In this document: positions 5,792-7,208 of the stretch, one piece after another | Layout of the letters: every line of letters starts with the position of its first letter | Numbering within the stretch: position 1 is the first letter of the stretch | NCBI GenBank assembly: GCA_034666665.1 | Contig: JAXDLK010000222.1 | Span: 1 to 7,208, forward strand | Origin: JAXDLK01 sp034666665 | GTDB lineage: Bacteria > Desulfobacterota > Binatia > JACPRU01 | Direction of reading: 5' to 3' | Length of the DNA stretch: 7,208 nucleotides | The notes under the pieces: model-generated | What the model was told of the DNA's origin: nothing | Database searches by the model: none | What the model saw: only the letters and a program-made list of their open reading frames with translations | Translations under genes and position numbers: made by a program

Positions 5792-7208
5792 TGCGGCGGC
5801 CGGCGCTCGCGTTTCTGGTTCTCGTCGCCGTCGCCGCATTCGCCTTTGCGGCGGAGGAGCGCGTGCTCGACGACTTCGATCGACTCTCCGGCTGGAAGGC
5901 GTCCGCCTCCGACGACGCCGCGGTGACGGTCTCGCCCGACGAGGGCGCGATGCGCATCGATTTCGCCTTCCCACCGGTCGGGGGGTACGTCACCGTCCAC
6001 AAGGAGTTCGCGGTCGAGCTCCCGGAGAACTGGGCCTTCACGTTCCGCCTCCGCGGCGAGGCTCCCGACAACCACCTGGAGTTCAAGCTGATCGACCCGG
6101 GCGCGAAGAACGTCTGGCGGCGGACGTACCGCGACCTCCACTTCCCACGCGACTGGGAAGAGATGACCGTGCAGAAGGCGCGTGTCGATCTCGCCTGGGG
6201 AAAGGCGAGCGGCGGCAAGCCGACGCGAGTCGCGGCGCTCGAGATCGCGATCTCCACCGGATCCGGCGGCCGCGGCTCGGTGTGGATCGACGACCTCCGT
6301 TTCGAGGAGCGGGCGCCGGCGAGCCAGTACTACCGCACGCTCGAGGTGAAGGCGTCGAGCGCGCTTCCCGGTCACGATCCGGCGAACGTGCTGGACGGCG
6401 ATCCCACGACTGGATGGAAGAGCGGCGGCGGCCGCCGCGAGCAGTGGGTACAGATCGATCTGCTGCGCGACCAGGAGTACGGCGGACTGATCATCGACTG
6501 GGACCCGGAGGACTACGCGACCTCCTACCAGCTGCAGACCTCCGAGGACGGCGAGGAATGGGCGATTGCCTACCTGAGCACGTGGGGAAACGGCGGGCGC
6601 GACTACGTGTACATGCCGGACGCGCACTCGCGTTACCTGCGCCTGCTGATGCAGAGCAGCAGCCGCGGCGAAGGCTACGGCATCAACGGCATCCAGATCG
6701 AGCCCTTCGAGTTCTCGCGGACGCCGAACGACTTCTTCCAGGCGATCGCGCAGGACGCGCCGCCCGGAACGTTTCCCAAGTACTTCTATGGCGTGCAGCC
6801 CTACTGGACCGTGGTCGGCGCGGCCGGCGACGACAAGGAAGCGCTCCTCAGCGACGACGGCGTGCTCGAGATCGAGAAGGAGAGCTTCACGATCGAGCCC
6901 TTCCTGTTCGCCGACGCGAAGCTCCTCGGATCGAGCGCGGTCGAGACGCGGCCGTCGCTCGAGGGCGGTCGCCTGCCGATCCCGTCGGTCAACTGGCGAA
7001 ACGAGAAGGTCGGGCTCACCGTCACCGCGTTCGCCGCCGGCGAAGCCGGCGCCTCCACGCTGTACGCGCGCTATCGCGTCGAGAGCCGGAGCGAGGTCGC
7101 GCAGCGCGTGACGCTCTACCTCGCGGTGCGGCCGTTTCAGGTGGTGCCGCCGTGGCAGTCGCTCAACATGGCCGGCGGCGTCTCGCCGATCTCCGAGCTC
7201 AGCTCCGA
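5788..7208 (+). CDS. Secreted multidomain protein with CBM11/CIA30-like and discoidin (F5/8 type C) domains, probably a glycosidase (3' truncated by window edge)
   Basis: The frame is open for 473 codons to the window end. Residues 1-22 form a Sec signal peptide: RR near the start, the hydrophobic run PALAFLVLVAVAAFAFA, and cleavage near AFA/AEE. Residues about 25-172 begin VLDDFDRLSGW and end GSVWIDDLRFEE, typical of CBM11/CIA30-like beta-sandwiches. Residues about 178-310 are a discoidin/CBM32-type domain, with SSALPGHDPANVLDGDPTTGWKS cut short here as VLDGDPTTGWKS, then EQWVQIDL and SRYLRLLM. Residues 320-473 resemble the N-terminal sandwich of six-hairpin glycosidase-like proteins (YARYRVESRS, VRPFQVVPPWQSLN), but no catalytic residues are reached. 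It probably binds and degrades glycans outside the cytoplasm, supplying sugar to the adjacent transporter. The start at 5788 overlaps the permease stop. ATG 5791, four bases after GAGG, is an equally possible start. Confidence 0.85.
   Translation, partial: MMRRPALAFLVLVAVAAFAFAAEERVLDDFDRLSGWKASASDDAAVTVSPDEGAMRIDFAFPPVGGYVTVHKEFAVELPENWAFTFRLRGEAPDNHLEFKLIDPGAKNVWRRTYRDLHFPRDWEEMTVQKARVDLAWGKASGGKPTRVAALEIAISTGSGGRGSVWIDDLRFEERAPASQYYRTLEVKASSALPGHDPANVLDGDPTTGWKSGGGRREQWVQIDLLRDQEYGGLIIDWDPEDYATSYQLQTSEDGEEWAIAYLSTWGNGGRDYVYMPDAHSRYLRLLMQSSSRGEGYGINGIQIEPFEFSRTPNDFFQAIAQDAPPGTFPKYFYGVQPYWTVVGAAGDDKEALLSDDGVLEIEKESFTIEPFLFADAKLLGSSAVETRPSLEGGRLPIPSVNWRNEKVGLTVTAFAAGEAGASTLYARYRVESRSEVAQRVTLYLAVRPFQVVPPWQSLNMAGGVSPISELSS

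Noticed and set aside
5752..6627. A 291-codon minus-strand open frame opposite the secreted protein gene.
   Set aside because: The plus-strand frame has a signal peptide and recognisable sandwich domains through the same bases, while the minus-strand translation is Arg/Val-rich without motifs.
1..7208. CRISPR arrays, tRNA or rRNA genes, riboswitches, toxin-antitoxin pairs or defence genes.
   Set aside because: No spaced direct repeats, cloverleaf-like segments or recognisable proteins of these kinds were seen on either strand.

Overview
The window looks like chromosomal or metagenomic DNA from a high-GC, Gram-negative-type bacterium. Codon third positions are mostly G or C, Shine-Dalgarno sites are GGAGG or AAGAGG, and several genes join by ATGA stop/start overlaps. 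The gene families (SDR_c10-like reductase, cupin-type AraC regulator, PAS-GAF sensor kinase, CUT1 sugar permease, secreted discoidin-domain protein) would suit a soil or aquatic lineage such as Myxococcota, Acidobacteriota, Binatota or Proteobacteria. The sequence alone does not settle which.

Layout. (1) Bases 2-1194, plus strand: the C-terminal part of an AraC-family regulator overlaps an SDR-family protein whose catalytic Tyr is replaced by Phe. The two form a small regulator-enzyme operon whose 5' end lies outside the window. (2) Bases 1195-1657: a convergent intergenic stretch with no recognisable gene, holding one sizeable imperfect inverted repeat and a short tandem repeat. (3) Bases 1658-5271, minus strand, read right to left: TetR-family regulator, a single-barrel MetE-like methyltransferase, then a soluble PAS-GAF histidine kinase. 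The kinase start overlaps the methyltransferase stop. An AT-rich promoter with a candidate operator sits upstream of the TetR gene, and a perfect 6-bp inverted repeat lies in the TetR-methyltransferase gap. (4) Bases about 5340-5550: a remnant of the N-terminal region of an IS91-family transposase (minus strand). It directly abuts the surviving C-terminal end of a CUT1 sugar ABC permease (plus strand, to 5791). (5) Bases 5788-7208, plus strand: a secreted protein with two beta-sandwich carbohydrate-binding-like domains that continues past the window edge. It is coupled to the permease remnant by an ATGA overlap.

How it fits together. The right end appears to be the damaged edge of a sugar uptake and degradation operon, cut through its permease gene by an IS91-type event. 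The minus-strand TetR-MetE-kinase cluster lies on the other side of this scar and has visibly less GC-biased codon use in its two downstream genes. The left AraC-SDR pair is an independent unit. I see no CRISPR array, tRNA, rRNA or defence island. The most unusual points are the translationally coupled methyltransferase/sensor-kinase pair without a response regulator, the Tyr-less SDR, and the IS91/permease chimeric junction. I do not see convincing evidence for a wholly new system.
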